Shown: positions 8,254 to 18,434, counted from the first letter of the stretch. The stretch: DNA of 64,000 nt from Breoghania sp037026715 (GCF_037026715.1 NZ_JBANCG010000001.1:124001-188000); one strand, 5' to 3'. Notes: a model not told the origin generated them from the sequence alone. Numbers and translations are program-made.

Positions 8254-9202
8254 GTGGAAGGTCTCCTCTTTGAACCTGTATTGGCGCCCGGTGACACGCG
8301 TTGTGCGCAGCCACCGGCCACCGGCGGGGCCGGTGGTCGAAGCGGGAATGTCGTCCTGTCGCGGGCCCGGTCATTGAGCGCGTGAGACGCTGAGGGGAGT
8401 GTTCCTGCATCGGCTGCGCGCCTGCGGGAACGGACCAGACATCAAGGGGGCGAACGCAGCCGGCCGATTTCGCATCCGCTCGGGCAGGTCTGGCGGTGGA
8501 CCTACCGTCAATGGAGGCCTGCAATTGCGCTCTGAACCCAAGATTTTTCGGAGATTACCAGTCGGAGATCGTAATTCAACCGCCAACAGGTCGGTTTCAT
8601 GCAAATTATAACGATATGATCTCGTAACATTATGGTATGAAAAGAGAAATTAAATCCTGTGAAGCTTGCATGAACGAATGCCCGAAAAACGCTATGCCGA
8701 TCGGCCAATCGGATGGACGGAATTCTCGGTTCAGTGGAGTGAGGCAGAAAAGCTTATTGATGGCGCTGGATTTCTTTGTGTTCTTCGTATTCGGCTTGAA
8801 AGGAGAGACTGGAGCCGGCGGCGGGCGCTCACTGAGGGCAGGTGACACTCGCGGCTCGCGATTCACGTCCGGTTGCGGACGTAACGCAGCGGAATAATTC
8901 GTTAAACGGAATTCGAGGCAACAAAACTGCCCTATCGTCAACTGTTGTGTTGCGCTGCAAAAATGCCACTGTTCCGCCGTTTTCTCGAGTGTGCGACAGA
9001 ATGCCGCACATGCGCATTTTGCCGAATGCGGGGGTTTGTGTTGGGCTCACTTCCGTTTCGGCAGCTGACAAGGTTCGCGACGAAATCCGGTTTCCGCCCC
9101 TGACAAGGCCAACGCGGTGCTCCGGTTTCGTGAATGACCCGGCCCCAACTGCACCCACCCCGATAATCGGGGCCGCTGCCGGCAAGTGTGAGGAGAACCA
9201 TA
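8254..9202. other. Long intergenic region between betaine synthesis and glycerol genes
   Basis: About 950 bp. The part next to the methyltransferase carries a GC-rich imperfect hairpin (CCACCGGC repeats, about 8315-8345). The middle (about 8560-8790) is clearly richer in A+T than its flanks and holds one small possible gene (8678-8845). Both flanking genes read outward, so at least two promoters are expected. No riboswitch was recognised. Confidence 0.5.
8678..8845 (+). CDS. Possible 55-residue protein of unknown function
   Basis: An ATG-started frame encodes 55 residues (begins MPEKRYADRPIGWTEFSVQW, ends RRRALTEGR). Its composition is protein-like: an aromatic/acidic N-terminal half, a central LIDGAGFLCVLRIRLE, and a basic tail. 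It lies in the AT-rich part of the gap. There is no clear ribosome-binding site and no family I recognise. It could be a fragment of a larger lost gene. It is reported because the reading is more coherent than the overlapping frames. Confidence 0.25.
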   Translation: MPEKRYADRPIGWTEFSVQWSEAEKLIDGAGFLCVLRIRLERRDWSRRRALTEGR

Positions 9203-10036
9203 ATGAAACGAGGAATAGTCAGCGAGATGGCTGCCGAAGGGCTCGGCACGTTCATTCTTGTTCTGTTTGGCGTCGGGTCGGTCGCCGTTTCGGTCTGGAC
9301 GGGAGGTCTCAGTCTCTGGCCGGTATCCATGATGTTCGCCTTGGGCGTCGCCTTCGGCGTCTACGTGTCGGCGAAAATGACCGGCGGCCACATCAATCCC
9401 GCCGTCACCATCACCATGGCGGTCTTCATGGGCTTCCCCTGGTCCAAGGTCGCCCCCTACATCATCGCCCAGTTCATCGGCGCCATGCTGGCGGCCGCCG
9501 CCATCTACTGGTTCTATGCCGACATCATCACCGTCTTCGAGGCGGGCAAGGAAATCGTTCGCGGTCAGCCGGGCAGCCAGCTTTCCGGCATGGGCTTTGG
9601 AACCTATGCACCGAATCCGGCGTTCTTCGGAACGACCCCGGAGGCCTTCGCGCAGGTGTCGCTCACGAAATGGTTCCTGTCGGAAGCCTTCACCACCGCC
9701 ATTCTGGTCTTCGGCGTCCTCTACCTGACCGATCCCCACAACACCGCGGCGCCCGCGGCCAATCTCGCCCCGTTCTTCATCGGCCTGCTGGTCGCGGCGC
9801 TTGTCGCCTACGAGGCGCCGATCTCGATGACCGCGATGAACCCGGCACGCGATCTCGGGCCGCGGGTGATGTCCTACTTCTTCGGCTGGGGGGAGATGGC
9901 TCTGCCCGGTCCGCGCGGCGGCTGGTGGATCCCCACCGTCTCCACGATCGTCGGCGGTCTCGTCGCCGGTGCCTTCTACCGCGGCTACTACAAGTTCGTG
10001 TTCGAAGCCTATGACACGGACGAAACGTCCAATTAG
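9203..10036 (+). CDS. glpF: Glycerol facilitator (aquaglyceroporin, MIP family)
   Basis: This inner-membrane channel lets glycerol and related small polyols, probably dihydroxyacetone too, diffuse in. The product has 277 residues and six membrane helices. The two half-helix motifs are GGHINPAVT (about residue 60) and AMNPARDLGPR. The Asp after the second NPAR is the mark of the glycerol branch rather than strict water channels. The start at 9203 is chosen over an upstream GTG (9188) because AGGAG lies 8 nt before the ATG, inside the longer frame. Eleven bp separate it from dhaK, so uptake and phosphorylation genes form one operon. There is no glycerol kinase or glycerol-3-phosphate dehydrogenase nearby, which points to dihydroxyacetone as the metabolite. 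Confidence 0.93.
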   Translation: MKRGIVSEMAAEGLGTFILVLFGVGSVAVSVWTGGLSLWPVSMMFALGVAFGVYVSAKMTGGHINPAVTITMAVFMGFPWSKVAPYIIAQFIGAMLAAAAIYWFYADIITVFEAGKEIVRGQPGSQLSGMGFGTYAPNPAFFGTTPEAFAQVSLTKWFLSEAFTTAILVFGVLYLTDPHNTAAPAANLAPFFIGLLVAALVAYEAPISMTAMNPARDLGPRVMSYFFGWGEMALPGPRGGWWIPTVSTIVGGLVAGAFYRGYYKFVFEAYDTDETSN

Positions 10037-10047
10037 GAGAAGCCTCG

Positions 10048-11115
<1,068 letters not shown>

Positions 11116-11120
11116 TAAAA

Positions 11121-11747
11121 ATGGCAGAAGTGCTTACCGGTGCCACCGTTCGCAAGTGGATCGAAAAGACGGCTGCGGTGATGGCCGAGAACCGGACCTA
11201 TCTGACGGAACTCGATTCAGCCATCGGCGATGCCGACCACGGCAACAACATGGACCGCGGCTACAAGGCCGTGGTCGAGAAGTTGCCCGAGGGCGATGAC
11301 ATCGGAGCGCTTTTGAAGGCGGTGTCGATGGCCTTGATCTCCAAGGTCGGCGGCGCCGCCGGGCCGCTCTATGGCACGATGTTCCTGCAAGGCTCCAAGC
11401 CGCTCATGGGCAAGTCTGAGATCGGCTTTGACGAGCTGGCGCAGTTCTTCGACGACGCGGTCGCGGGCGTGAAGATGCGCGGCAAGGCGGAGGCCGGGGA
11501 AAAGACCATGCTGGATGCGCTGGTGCCGGCGGCGGAGGCCTTCCGCAAGGCCGGAGACCTCGATGCCGGCCTCAAGGCTGCCGTGGCGGCGGCCGAGCAG
11601 GGCATGAAGGACACGATCCCGTTGATCGCCAAGAAGGGGCGTGCCAGCTATCTCGGCGAGCGGTCCAGGGATCATCAGGACCCAGGCGCCACCTCGAGCT
11701 ACATGATCGTCAAGGCGCTCGCGGACGCGCAGAACGAGGCTGCCTGA
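11121..11747 (+). CDS. dhaL: Dihydroxyacetone kinase subunit DhaL (ADP-binding)
   Basis: DhaL holds ADP/ATP as a tightly bound cofactor through magnesium and transfers phosphate to dihydroxyacetone on DhaK. The 208-residue product carries the Asp-rich Mg-ADP motif LDSAIGDADHGNNMDRG (three Asp), the Gly-rich GGAAGPLYGTMF loop and the C-terminal DPGATSSYMIV. The ATG at 11121 is chosen, with GGGGAG upstream, rather than a TTG at 11103 that would overlap dhaK. The stop TGA overlaps the dhaM start (TGATG), so translation is coupled. With a PTS-type DhaM in the operon, this is the PEP-dependent, not the ATP-dependent, enzyme. Confidence 0.95.
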   Translation: MAEVLTGATVRKWIEKTAAVMAENRTYLTELDSAIGDADHGNNMDRGYKAVVEKLPEGDDIGALLKAVSMALISKVGGAAGPLYGTMFLQGSKPLMGKSEIGFDELAQFFDDAVAGVKMRGKAEAGEKTMLDALVPAAEAFRKAGDLDAGLKAAVAAAEQGMKDTIPLIAKKGRASYLGERSRDHQDPGATSSYMIVKALADAQNEAA

Positions 11748-14242
11748 TGATCGGTATCGTGATCGTCTCGCATTCGAAGCTGCTTTCCGACGGTCTGAAG
11801 GAGCTTGCCGACGCGATGAGCCAGGAACCTGTGCCCATCGCGTCGGCCGGCGGCATCGATGATCCCGATGCCCCTTTGGGGACTGACGCCATCCGCATCA
11901 TGGAAGCGATCCAGGAGGTGATGAGCGACGACGGCGTCCTCGTCTTCTCCGATCTGGGCTCTGCAAAGCTCAACGCGGAAATGGCGCTCGACCTGCTCGA
12001 CGACGAGGAACGCGAAAAGGTTCGGCTGTGCGATGCCCCGCTGGTCGAGGGCGTGCTGGCCGCGACCGTGCAGATCGCGTCCGGCGGCGACATGGAGGCG
12101 GCCATCGCGGAGGCGCGCGAAGCCGCGCGTCCTTTCGTGGATGGCGCAGGTGGTGCCGAAGCCGCGCCGGAGACGGCGGGCGAAGAAGGGGCCGCGCGCG
12201 AATTCCGCATCAAGACCGTCCACGGCCTGCATGCCCGCCCGGCCGCGCTGTTCGTCCAGACGGTGAACCGCTTCGACGGTTCGGTCCGCATCACCAATCT
12301 CACGAAAAAGAAACCGGCCGCCAACGCCAAGTCGATCAACGGCGTCATGCTGTCTGAAGTCGGCGGCAACGATGTGATCCGGCTTTCCGCAGAGCCGTCG
12401 GTCGCCGACGATCTCTTCGCGGCGGTCGAGGACCTCGTTTCCTCCAATTTCGGCGAGGCGGAACGCGCGCCCGATGTGCCGGACGGCGAACCGGAGCAGG
12501 AAGCCGAGGCCGCGCCTCAGGCGAAAGCCATCACCTCCGGCAAGCTTAACGGCGCGACCATCGCCAAGGGCTTCGCCCACGGTCCGATCCGCCAGATCCG
12601 CCGGGCGCTGCCCGATGCGGTGGAGGCGACGGAGGTCGCGGACAAGGACGGCGAGATCGAGCGTTTCCATGCGGCGCTTGCCGCCTCCGAAGACGAGCTT
12701 CGCGCGGCGCTTGACGCCAAGGGCGACGGCATCGCTGCCTATGACCGCAAGATCTTCGATGCCCACATCGCCTTCCTGCACGACCCGGCGCTGACCGAGC
12801 CGGTGGAGACGGGCATCCGCGAGCGCGGCGTGTCGGCCGGTTCCCTGTGGCGCGATGCGGTGGCCGATCTCTCCAAATCCTATCGCGGCCTTGCCGATCC
12901 GATCCTGAAGGCGCGCGGCGAGGACGTCATCGATGTCGGCTTGCGGGTCCTGCGTCATCTGTCCGGCGAGGCAGGCGAGGGGACGGGCGCAACGGAGGCG
13001 GCGATCCTCGCCTTCGATGACCTGCGCCCTTCCGACGTGCTCACGCTGGAGCCGGACAAGGTGCTGGGCATCGCCTCTGCCTTTGGCGGCAAGACCTCGC
13101 ATGCCGGCATCCTGGCAAGCGGTCTGCCGATCCCGGTCGTCTTCGGGCTCGGCATCGATCTCACCGGGATCGCCGACGGCACGGACGTGCTGCTCGACGG
13201 CGGCAAGGCTGAACTGACGGTCGCGCCCGACAAGGCGCTTCTTGATGAGATCGAAGCCGAGCGCGCACGGCTTGAGAAGCGCCGCGCCGAAGCGCAAGCC
13301 GTCAAGGACGATCCGGCGGTGACGAAGGACGGCGAACGCGTCCGCGCGGCCGCCAATCTCGCGTCGCTGGAGGAAGTCGCGGCGGTGGCGCAAAGCGGGG
13401 CGGAGGAGGTCGGGCTGCTGCGCACCGAATTCCTGTTCATGCGCCGCGAGGCGGCCCCGTCCGAGGACGAGCAGTACGACATCTACCGTCAGATGGTCGA
13501 AGGCCTCAAAGGCGGGGCGCTGACCGTACGCACGGTCGATATCGGCGGCGACAAGCCGGTGGCCTACATGGATCGGCCGGAGGAGGAAAACCCCAATCTC
13601 GGCTGGCGCGGCATCCGCTACTCGCTCGACGAGCCGGATCTGTTCGAAACCCAGCTCGCCGCGATCCTGCGCGCCAGTGCCCACGGCCCGGTCCGTATCA
13701 TGTTCCCGCTCGTCTCAACGCTGGACGAGGTGACGGCCGGCAAGGCGGCGGTCGAGAAGGCCATGGAGGCGCTCAAGACGCGCGGTCAGGCCTTCGATGA
13801 CAAGATCGAGGTCGGCATCATGATCGAGGTGCCGGCGGCCGCCGAACGGGCCCCGCTTCTGGCCTCCCACGTCGACTTCTTCTCCATCGGCACCAACGAT
13901 CTGACGCAATACGTGATGGCGTCGGACCGGGCCAATCCGAAGGTGCAGAAGCTCTGCGACCCCTTCGACCCGGCGGTGCTGTCGATGATCGCCAAGTCGA
14001 TTACAGCCGCGCACGAGGCCGGCATCTGGATCGGCATGTGCGGGGCGATGGCCGGCGATCCGCTGGCCGTGCCGATCCTGCTGGGTCTCGGCCTCGACGA
14101 GTTCTCCATGGCTGCCGCCGATGTGGCGGAGTTCAAGCTGACGCTGAAGGGCTTGAGCCGGGCCGATTGCGAGGCTCTGGCGAAGAAGGCGCTTGAGCAG
14201 GAAAGTGCGGCAGCGGTGCGGAAGTTGGCGGCGGCGGTGTAG
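11747..14242 (+). CDS. dhaM: Multidomain DhaM phosphotransferase: EIIA-HPr-complete enzyme I
   Basis: DhaM re-phosphorylates ADP on DhaL with phosphate from PEP. The 831-residue chain has a mannose-type EIIA domain (about 1-130, His9 in IVIVSHSK), an HPr domain (about 148-240, His162 in VHGLHARPAAL) and an enzyme I region (about 265-831). The last has swivel His452 in GGKTSHAGILA, the PEP-binding barrel (LLRTEFLFMRR) and catalytic Cys765 in GMCGAMAGDP. The E. coli protein stops after a partial enzyme I of about 470 total residues. This one keeps the whole PEP-binding part and should draw phosphate from PEP without a separate enzyme I. Acid-rich linkers (about 125-148 and 240-262) join the domains. 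It is the last gene of the facilitator-dhaKLM operon. Confidence 0.93.
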   Translation: MIGIVIVSHSKLLSDGLKELADAMSQEPVPIASAGGIDDPDAPLGTDAIRIMEAIQEVMSDDGVLVFSDLGSAKLNAEMALDLLDDEEREKVRLCDAPLVEGVLAATVQIASGGDMEAAIAEAREAARPFVDGAGGAEAAPETAGEEGAAREFRIKTVHGLHARPAALFVQTVNRFDGSVRITNLTKKKPAANAKSINGVMLSEVGGNDVIRLSAEPSVADDLFAAVEDLVSSNFGEAERAPDVPDGEPEQEAEAAPQAKAITSGKLNGATIAKGFAHGPIRQIRRALPDAVEATEVADKDGEIERFHAALAASEDELRAALDAKGDGIAAYDRKIFDAHIAFLHDPALTEPVETGIRERGVSAGSLWRDAVADLSKSYRGLADPILKARGEDVIDVGLRVLRHLSGEAGEGTGATEAAILAFDDLRPSDVLTLEPDKVLGIASAFGGKTSHAGILASGLPIPVVFGLGIDLTGIADGTDVLLDGGKAELTVAPDKALLDEIEAERARLEKRRAEAQAVKDDPAVTKDGERVRAAANLASLEEVAAVAQSGAEEVGLLRTEFLFMRREAAPSEDEQYDIYRQMVEGLKGGALTVRTVDIGGDKPVAYMDRPEEENPNLGWRGIRYSLDEPDLFETQLAAILRASAHGPVRIMFPLVSTLDEVTAGKAAVEKAMEALKTRGQAFDDKIEVGIMIEVPAAAERAPLLASHVDFFSIGTNDLTQYVMASDRANPKVQKLCDPFDPAVLSMIAKSITAAHEAGIWIGMCGAMAGDPLAVPILLGLGLDEFSMAAADVAEFKLTLKGLSRADCEALAKKALEQESAAAVRKLAAAV

Positions 14243-14288
14243 GCCTGCGATCGCCTGTACGCCACCGCTCGCCGCCCCGGTATCGATT

Positions 14289-14390
14289 GTCATCCCCGCG
14301 AAGGCGGGGATCCAGCACTCCCGGAGAGGAATTCGAGTGCTCATGGGTTGGACCCGGTGGTTGCTGGATTCTCGCCTGCGCGGGAATGAC
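14289..14390. repeat. Palindromic repeat, family A, copy 1
   Basis: GTCATCCCCGC-loop-GCGGGGATCCAG and CTGGATTCTCGCCTGCGCGGGAATGAC form a paired-hairpin element of about 100 bp downstream of dhaM. The outer ends GTCAT and ATGAC are inverted. Related copies are at 21933, 29892, 48551 and 54705. Confidence 0.75.
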
Positions 14391-14466
14391 ATCGAATGTG
14401 ACGCAGCATTTCTGGTGCCACGCGCGTGTCATAACAGTGCCCGTCGAAGACCGCGGTCAGAGTGAA

Positions 14467-14488
14467 TGCGGGGCCTTCCGGCCCCGCA
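14467..14488 (-). terminator. Hairpin after the polyamine-binding protein gene
   Basis: TGCGGGGCC-GGAA-GGCCCCGCA forms a perfect 9-bp stem 9 bp beyond the stop of the minus-strand ABC operon. It lacks a strong U-tract, so termination is likely but not certain. Confidence 0.55.
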
Positions 14489-14496
14489 CGCCTTTC

Positions 14497-15528
14497 TCAC
14501 TTCATCACTTCCGTCCAGATCGCGGTGTACATCTTCTGTACGGCCGGCGGACAGGTCGGCAGGAACTGGCCGGCGGCCGCAAATTCCTCCGGCACGTTCA
14601 CTTCCGGCGCCGTCCTCATGTTCTCGGGCATGAATTCCTGCGAACCGTCGATGCCGTTGGCGTAGCGCGCGAAGGCCGAGATCATCGCAGCGTTCTCCGG
14701 CTCCATGATGAAGTTCATGAACAGCTTCGCGTTCTCAACGTTCCTGGCGTCCTTGAGGATGGCAACCGAATCCATCCACACCGGATAGCCTTCCTGCGGA
14801 TAGCCGTAGACCACGTCCGGGTTGTTGAGGCGCGCGCGGAAAGTCGAGCCGGACCAGTTGACCGAGGCGAGCACGTCGTTGTTCGACAGCTTGTCGCTCA
14901 TGCCGTAATCCATCGACATCCACTTGGGCTTTGCGGCGACCAGCAGGTCGCGCACCTTCTTCAGCACCGCCTTGTCCTGGGTGCAGACGCCACCGCCCGC
15001 ATACCAGACCGCCATGGCCATCACGTCCGACATTTCGGGAATGACGTTGACCTTGCCGACGAGTTCCTCCGGCGGGTCCATGAAGATCGCCGAGGTGTTC
15101 ACGTTGCCGGAATAGGCCGTCTTGTTGACGGCGACACCCGTCGTGCCCCACTGCCACGGCACGGTGTAATGACGGCCCGGATCCCACGGCACGTCGCGCC
15201 AGCGCTTGGAGACGTTCTTGAAATTCTCCATCTGGTCGGGCCGCGCCTCCAGGAGCAGTCCCTGCTCGACGAAGATCGGCACGTAGTTGGCGGACGGCAC
15301 GACGATATCGAAACCATGGCCACCGGCCGACACCTTGGTCAGCGCCGTGGTGTTGGAGTCGTAGTCCGTCACCGTGACCTTGACGTCGAACTTCTCCTCG
15401 AACTTCTTGATGAGATCCGGGTTCGTGTAGTCGCCCCAGTTGAAGATGTTGAGCTCACCCTCGGCGTGGGCGAGGCCTGTTGCCGCGAGCAATGCTCCGG
15501 CGGCGATCAGCAGGGTCGGAGAGCGCAT
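14497..15528 (-). CDS. Periplasmic spermidine/putrescine-type binding protein
   Basis: This is the solute receptor of the ABC importer encoded just upstream. The 343-residue precursor starts with a Sec signal peptide (MRSPTLLIAAGALLAATG, cleavage near AHA-EG at residue 22). The mature part opens with LNIFNWGDYTNPDLIKKFEE, the characteristic start of PotD/PotF proteins, followed by DIVVPSANYVPIFVEQGLL. It is the last of four genes read 18434 to 14497 (ATPase, two permeases, receptor). Forty-four bp separate it from the second permease. Family members bind putrescine, spermidine or related cations. Which one this binds cannot be told from sequence alone. Confidence 0.9.
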   Translation of the reverse strand: MRSPTLLIAAGALLAATGLAHAEGELNIFNWGDYTNPDLIKKFEEKFDVKVTVTDYDSNTTALTKVSAGGHGFDIVVPSANYVPIFVEQGLLLEARPDQMENFKNVSKRWRDVPWDPGRHYTVPWQWGTTGVAVNKTAYSGNVNTSAIFMDPPEELVGKVNVIPEMSDVMAMAVWYAGGGVCTQDKAVLKKVRDLLVAAKPKWMSMDYGMSDKLSNNDVLASVNWSGSTFRARLNNPDVVYGYPQEGYPVWMDSVAILKDARNVENAKLFMNFIMEPENAAMISAFARYANGIDGSQEFMPENMRTAPEVNVPEEFAAAGQFLPTCPPAVQKMYTAIWTEVMK

Positions 15529-15572
15529 GTCGGGTCTTCCTCTGTTTGATGCCTGTTGGGTTTCAGGTGTCG

Positions 15573-16412
15573 TCAGGCTTTCGGGCTTCTCTTTCTGGTC
15601 AGGATGAAGAACAGGGTGAGCAGGACCACCGTTATCGCCAGAAGCGCGGTCGATATGGCGTTGACTTCCGGCGTGATCGCCCGGCGCAGCTGCCCCAGCA
15701 TGTAGGTCGGCAGCGTGTCCTGGCCGGCTGCCTTGACGAATTCGGTGATGATCACGTCATCGAGCGAGATAACGAAGGCGAGCATGGCGCCGGCGACGAT
15801 GCCCGGCGCCATCAGCGGCAGCGTCACGCGCCGGAACGCTCTCCACGGCGTTGCGTAGAGATCGGCGGCGGCGATTTCCAGCATGGTGTCCATCCCCTCA
15901 AGCCGGGCGCGGATCGGCAGGTAGGCGAAGGGCACGCAGAAGGCGGCATGCGCCGCGATCAGATAGGCGAGCCCGGAGTAGCCGGTGGCGATGCGGATCA
16001 TCGAGAAGAAGATCAGCAGCGCCACGGCGGTGACGATCTCCGGCACCATCAGCGGCTGGTTGATCAGCAGGTAGATGACCGTGCGGCCGCGAAAGTTGCC
16101 GCCGTGGGTCGTTCCAAGCGCCGCCATGGTGGCGACGACCGTGGAAATCACGGACGCGAACGCGGCGATGATCACCGAGCGGATGGTCGCCTCCTGCACG
16201 GCATCGTTCTGCCACGCGGTCGCGTACCATTTCAGCGACAGGCCCTCCCACAGCGCGATCGAGTTTCCGCTGTTGAACGAATAGACCACGATCACCACGA
16301 TCGGCGCGTAGAGCGCCAGAAAGCAGACGATCGCGACGGAGGAAAAGCCCGGCATCGTGCGCACGGAAAAGGCCTTTCGGCGCGGTCCGGGGGCGGCGGA
16401 GGTATCAGTCAT
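15573..16412 (-). CDS. ABC transporter permease, PotC/PotI type
   Basis: Inner-membrane subunit of the polyamine-type importer, 279 residues with about six membrane helices. The first helix (about 20-45) follows a short basic cytoplasmic start. The EAA loop that contacts the ATPase lies in the second half (EIAAADLYATPWRAFRRVTL, followed by PLMAPGIVAG). The start overlaps the stop of the preceding permease by 8 bp, so the two are coupled. The companion permease is at 16405-17343 and the receptor gene follows. Substrate assignment comes from the operon type, not from this subunit. Confidence 0.92.
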   Translation of the reverse strand: MTDTSAAPGPRRKAFSVRTMPGFSSVAIVCFLALYAPIVVIVVYSFNSGNSIALWEGLSLKWYATAWQNDAVQEATIRSVIIAAFASVISTVVATMAALGTTHGGNFRGRTVIYLLINQPLMVPEIVTAVALLIFFSMIRIATGYSGLAYLIAAHAAFCVPFAYLPIRARLEGMDTMLEIAAADLYATPWRAFRRVTLPLMAPGIVAGAMLAFVISLDDVIITEFVKAAGQDTLPTYMLGQLRRAITPEVNAISTALLAITVVLLTLFFILTRKRSPKA

Positions 16413-17343
16413 GGGCCTTCTCCTTCGACATGGCGCGCACGTAGAAGAACAGGCCGATGCCGACGATCAGGAGCAAAAGCATCGACAGCGAGGCGCCGAG
16501 CGGCCAGTTGCGGCCCTGCCCGAACTGCAGCTCGATGAAGCTGCCGATCATCATGTGCTTGCCGCCGCCCAGCACCCGGGGCGTCACGTAGGCGCCAAGC
16601 GATGGCATGAAGACCAGGATGGAGCCGGCGACGATGCCGGGCTTCACCAGCGGCAGGATCACCTTGCGCAGCACCATCCAGCGGCCGGCGTAGAGGTCGT
16701 AGCCCGCCTCCACCAGCCGGAAGTCGAAGCGTTCAAGAGCCGCATAGAGCGGCAGCGCCATCAGCGGCAGGTAGACATAGGCCATGCCGATCAGCACGGC
16801 GGTGTCGGAATAGAGGATCTGCAGCGGCTCGGAGATCAGGCCCGTCATCATCAAAAGCTTGTTCAGGAGCCCCTCGTTGCGAATGACCTCCATGATCGCG
16901 AAGGTGCGGATGAGGAGGTTGGTCCAGAACGGGATGGTGATGAGAAAGAGCCACAGGCCGCGCTGGCGGGGCGGGCGGGTGGCGATGAAATAGGCGGTCG
17001 GGAAACCGAGCAGGAAGGTGATCAGCGTCGTCAACAGCGACAGGCTTGCCGAGCGCCAGAAGATCGTCAGATGGGCGTCGGCCAGCTGGAGCGTGTCGTC
17101 GAAGATGTCCCGGGTGAACAGGATGCTCGTCCAGGCGTCGAACGTCGGGATCCATTTGACGCCGCTGTAGTCGCCCGGCTCCAGGAACGAATAGATGAGC
17201 ACGATCACCAGCGGGCCGGAGGCGGCGAACAGCAGCAGGATGACGGCGGGCAGCGACAGGAGCCAGTTTCGCCGCGTTCGTGCGGCCTCCGCGCGCGCCT
17301 CCTGATCGGTGCCGGCGGCGGGTGAGATCTCGACCGCGCTCAT
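16405..17343 (-). CDS. ABC transporter permease, PotB/PotH type
   Basis: First membrane subunit of the polyamine-type importer, 312 residues. A cytoplasmic N-terminus of about 30 residues leads to a hydrophobic helix (WLLSLPAVILLLFAASGPLV), a periplasmic loop and five further helices. The EAA-type coupling loop is near residue 200 (LVEAGYDLYAGRWMVLRKVI). The start overlaps the ATPase stop by 4 bp and the end overlaps the second permease, so the ATPase-permease-permease genes are a tight operon on the minus strand. The pairing of PotB-like and PotC-like permeases is the standard architecture for this family. Confidence 0.92.
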   Translation of the reverse strand: MSAVEISPAAGTDQEARAEAARTRRNWLLSLPAVILLLFAASGPLVIVLIYSFLEPGDYSGVKWIPTFDAWTSILFTRDIFDDTLQLADAHLTIFWRSASLSLLTTLITFLLGFPTAYFIATRPPRQRGLWLFLITIPFWTNLLIRTFAIMEVIRNEGLLNKLLMMTGLISEPLQILYSDTAVLIGMAYVYLPLMALPLYAALERFDFRLVEAGYDLYAGRWMVLRKVILPLVKPGIVAGSILVFMPSLGAYVTPRVLGGGKHMMIGSFIELQFGQGRNWPLGASLSMLLLLIVGIGLFFYVRAMSKEKAHD

Positions 17344-18434
17344 GGCATCTCCCTCAGCACCTGGACTGAGCCTTCCCAGAACTGGACGCCGACGCGGGTG
17401 CCGTTGGCGCGCTCCTCCGAATGGGCAAGCGTGCTCTGGAAGCGGGCGACGACCGTCTCTCCGCCATCAAGCAGAAGATGGGTGTGGGTGTCGGTGCCGA
17501 AATAGACCGTGTCTGTCACCGTGGCGGGCAGGGCATTGGCGGCCTCCGCCTCCACCAGGCGCACCTGTTCCGGCCGGATCGCCACCGTCACCTTGCCCGA
17601 ACGCGGCGCCTCGGCGGGCAATGAGGCTTCCATGTCGATCGCACCGCCGATCCGCACGCGGGCGACATCGCCGGTCGCGGCGGTGATCGTGGCGCCGAGG
17701 AAGTTGGATTCCCCGATGAAGCTCGCCACGAAGCGGTTCGCCGGCCGGTCGTAGATCTCGCGCGGGGTGCCGATCTGCAGCGGCTTTCCCGCGCTCATCA
17801 CCGCAATGCGGTCCGACATGGTCAGCGCTTCTTCCTGGTCGTGGGTGACGAACACGAAGGTGATGCCGGTCTCGATCTGCAGCCGTTTCAGCTCGCGCTG
17901 CATTTCCTTGCGAAGCTTCAGGTCCAGCGCGGAGAGCGGCTCGTCGAGCAGCAGCACCTTCGGGTGCGGGGCGAGCGCGCGAGCGAGTGCCACGCGCTGC
18001 TGCTGTCCGCCGGAAATCTCGCTGGTCTTTCTGTGTGCCATCGCCTCCATACGCACCATGGCGAGCATTTCATCGACCGTGCGGGAGATCTCGGCCTTCG
18101 GCTTTCCCAGCATCTCAAGGCCGAAGGCGATGTTCTGGGCGACGGTGAGGTGGGGGAAGAGCGCGTAGCTCTGGAAAACGGTGTTGACCGAGCGGCGGTA
18201 GGGCGGCTCGTTGGAGATGTCGTCGCCGTAGAGAAGAAGCTGGCCCGATGTGGGCGCCTCGAAGCCGGCGATGAGCCGCAGCAACGTGGTCTTGCCGCAG
18301 CCGGAAGGGCCTAGGAGGGTGAAAAACTCGTTCTCGCGGATTTCGAGGGAGACGTGGTCGAGCGCGCGAACCTCCCTGTCTCCGGATCCGAATGTCTTGG
18401 AAATTTCTCTCGTTTCTATGGCAGCGACTGGCAC
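17340..18434 (-). CDS. ABC transporter ATP-binding protein, PotA/PotG type
   Basis: This ATPase powers the polyamine-type importer. The 364-residue protein has Walker A GPSGCGKTT (about 39-47), the Q-loop region (VFQSYALFPHLTVAQN), signature SGGQQQRVALARAL, Walker B LLLDEPLSALD and the switch His in VFVTHDQEEAL. The C-terminal 120 residues form a TOBE-type regulatory domain with VAIRPEQVRLVEA. It is the first gene of the operon, preceded by a 500-bp gap shared with the divergent dctP gene. ATG at 18434 was kept. No strong Shine-Dalgarno sequence is obvious, so a slightly different start is possible. Confidence 0.93.
   Translation of the reverse strand: MPVAAIETREISKTFGSGDREVRALDHVSLEIRENEFFTLLGPSGCGKTTLLRLIAGFEAPTSGQLLLYGDDISNEPPYRRSVNTVFQSYALFPHLTVAQNIAFGLEMLGKPKAEISRTVDEMLAMVRMEAMAHRKTSEISGGQQQRVALARALAPHPKVLLLDEPLSALDLKLRKEMQRELKRLQIETGITFVFVTHDQEEALTMSDRIAVMSAGKPLQIGTPREIYDRPANRFVASFIGESNFLGATITAATGDVARVRIGGAIDMEASLPAEAPRSGKVTVAIRPEQVRLVEAEAANALPATVTDTVYFGTDTHTHLLLDGGETVVARFQSTLAHSEERANGTRVGVQFWEGSVQVLREMP

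Noticed and set aside
8254..8420. Glycine riboswitch before the betaine methyltransferase gene
   Set aside because: The hairpin there is GC-rich but lacks the conserved glycine-aptamer cores.
8637..8897. 86-residue plus-strand and 103-residue minus-strand frames
   Set aside because: No ribosome-binding site or protein-like pattern. The overlapping 55-codon frame reads better, though still weakly.
11699..13684. 661-residue minus-strand frame opposite dhaM
   Set aside because: Antisense shadow of a gene with unambiguous PTS domains. Its Arg/Ala/Asp-rich composition is typical of such shadows.
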